NCBI GenBank assembly: GCA_014729495.1
Contig: WJJV01000127.1
Span: 1 to 5,029 of the forward strand
Direction: 5' to 3'
Length of the DNA: 5,029 nucleotides
DNA from: Candidatus Woesearchaeota archaeon
GTDB lineage: Archaea; Nanobdellota; Nanobdellia; Woesearchaeales; UBA12501
Position 1 is the first letter of the stretch; each line of letters begins with the position of its first letter. The notes below the pieces were generated by a model, which worked only from the letters and a program-made list of their open reading frames with translations, ran no database searches and had not been told where the DNA came from. The translations under genes and the position numbers were made by a program. Positions 4,972 through 5,029 of the stretch are shown here, piece after piece.

Positions 4972-5029
4972 ATGATTGAGATAAAAATATGGGGGCGTGG
5001 AGGCCAGGGAGCTGTCACAACAGGCCAGA
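4972..5029 (+). CDS. porG: 2-oxoacid:ferredoxin oxidoreductase gamma subunit (PorG), 5' fragment
   Basis: Only 19 residues are visible before the right edge, but they read MIEIKIWGRGGQGAVTTGQ, almost the consensus N-terminus of the gamma subunit of pyruvate (or 2-ketoisovalerate) ferredoxin oxidoreductase. HGRGGQG-AVT is the diagnostic glycine-rich loop; here W replaces the usual H. The complex oxidatively decarboxylates pyruvate to acetyl-CoA in the cytoplasm, passing electrons to ferredoxin. In archaea porG often leads a porGDAB operon, so delta, alpha and beta genes are expected past the edge. The ATG at 4972 lies 27 bases after the first base of a TATATAA, as for a leaderless message, and a weak AGGT is 7 bases upstream. 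Transcribed divergently from the lipoprotein gene. Pyruvate versus another 2-oxoacid cannot be decided from this fragment. Confidence 0.85.
   Translation, partial: MIEIKIWGRGGQGAVTTGQ

Noticed and set aside
4932..4979. 15-codon open frame overlapping the porG start
   Set aside because: It begins between TATA boxes with no ribosome site, and its translation is just AT-rich promoter sequence; a regulatory leader peptide is not supported.
1..5029. CRISPR arrays, insertion sequences, tRNA or rRNA genes, riboswitches
   Set aside because: No repeat-spacer pattern, transposase motifs, terminal repeats or structured RNA signatures were seen on reading both strands; the window is densely coding.

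Overview
This low-GC window reads as archaeal. TATA boxes (TATATAA) sit at the distance expected of archaeal promoters before two start codons. Termination looks like oligo-T without a hairpin. The right-edge gene starts like the gamma subunit of pyruvate:ferredoxin oxidoreductase, and one gene encodes a small secreted lipoprotein with a typical short archaeal signal peptide. A DPANN-type archaeon (for example Woesearchaeota-like) is my guess from style alone; nothing in the window proves the lineage.

Layout: five genes on the minus strand, read from about 4194 down to the left edge, form a nucleotide-sugar cluster. In order they are a HAD-fold phosphatase, a GHMP-family sugar kinase (HddA-like), a SIS-domain isomerase (GmhA-like), an extended-SDR nucleotide-sugar epimerase/dehydratase, and a sugar-1-phosphate nucleotidyltransferase cut by the left edge. 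Upstream of the cluster, also on the minus strand, is a monocistronic acidic lipoprotein gene (4787 to 4311) with its own promoter, a perfect Shine-Dalgarno and an oligo-T terminator. A 184-base divergent region (4788-4971) then leads to the plus-strand porG fragment at 4972.

Together the cluster fits synthesis of an activated heptose: sedoheptulose 7-phosphate is isomerised (GmhA), phosphorylated at C1 (HddA), dephosphorylated at C7 (the HAD protein would be the candidate), nucleotidylated (nucleotidyltransferase), and the product modified by the SDR enzyme. This would feed a surface glycan, S-layer glycan or glycolipid. The exact sugar is inference.

The most striking item is the HAD phosphatase. 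All four HAD catalytic motifs are present, but in the order III-IV-I-II, so the protein looks circularly permuted, with its new ends inside the C2-type cap. Secondary points of interest are evenly spaced tandem TATATAA boxes before porG and before the HAD gene, conservative swaps at the predicted metal ligands of the isomerase, and a nucleotidyltransferase with an atypical metal-binding segment.
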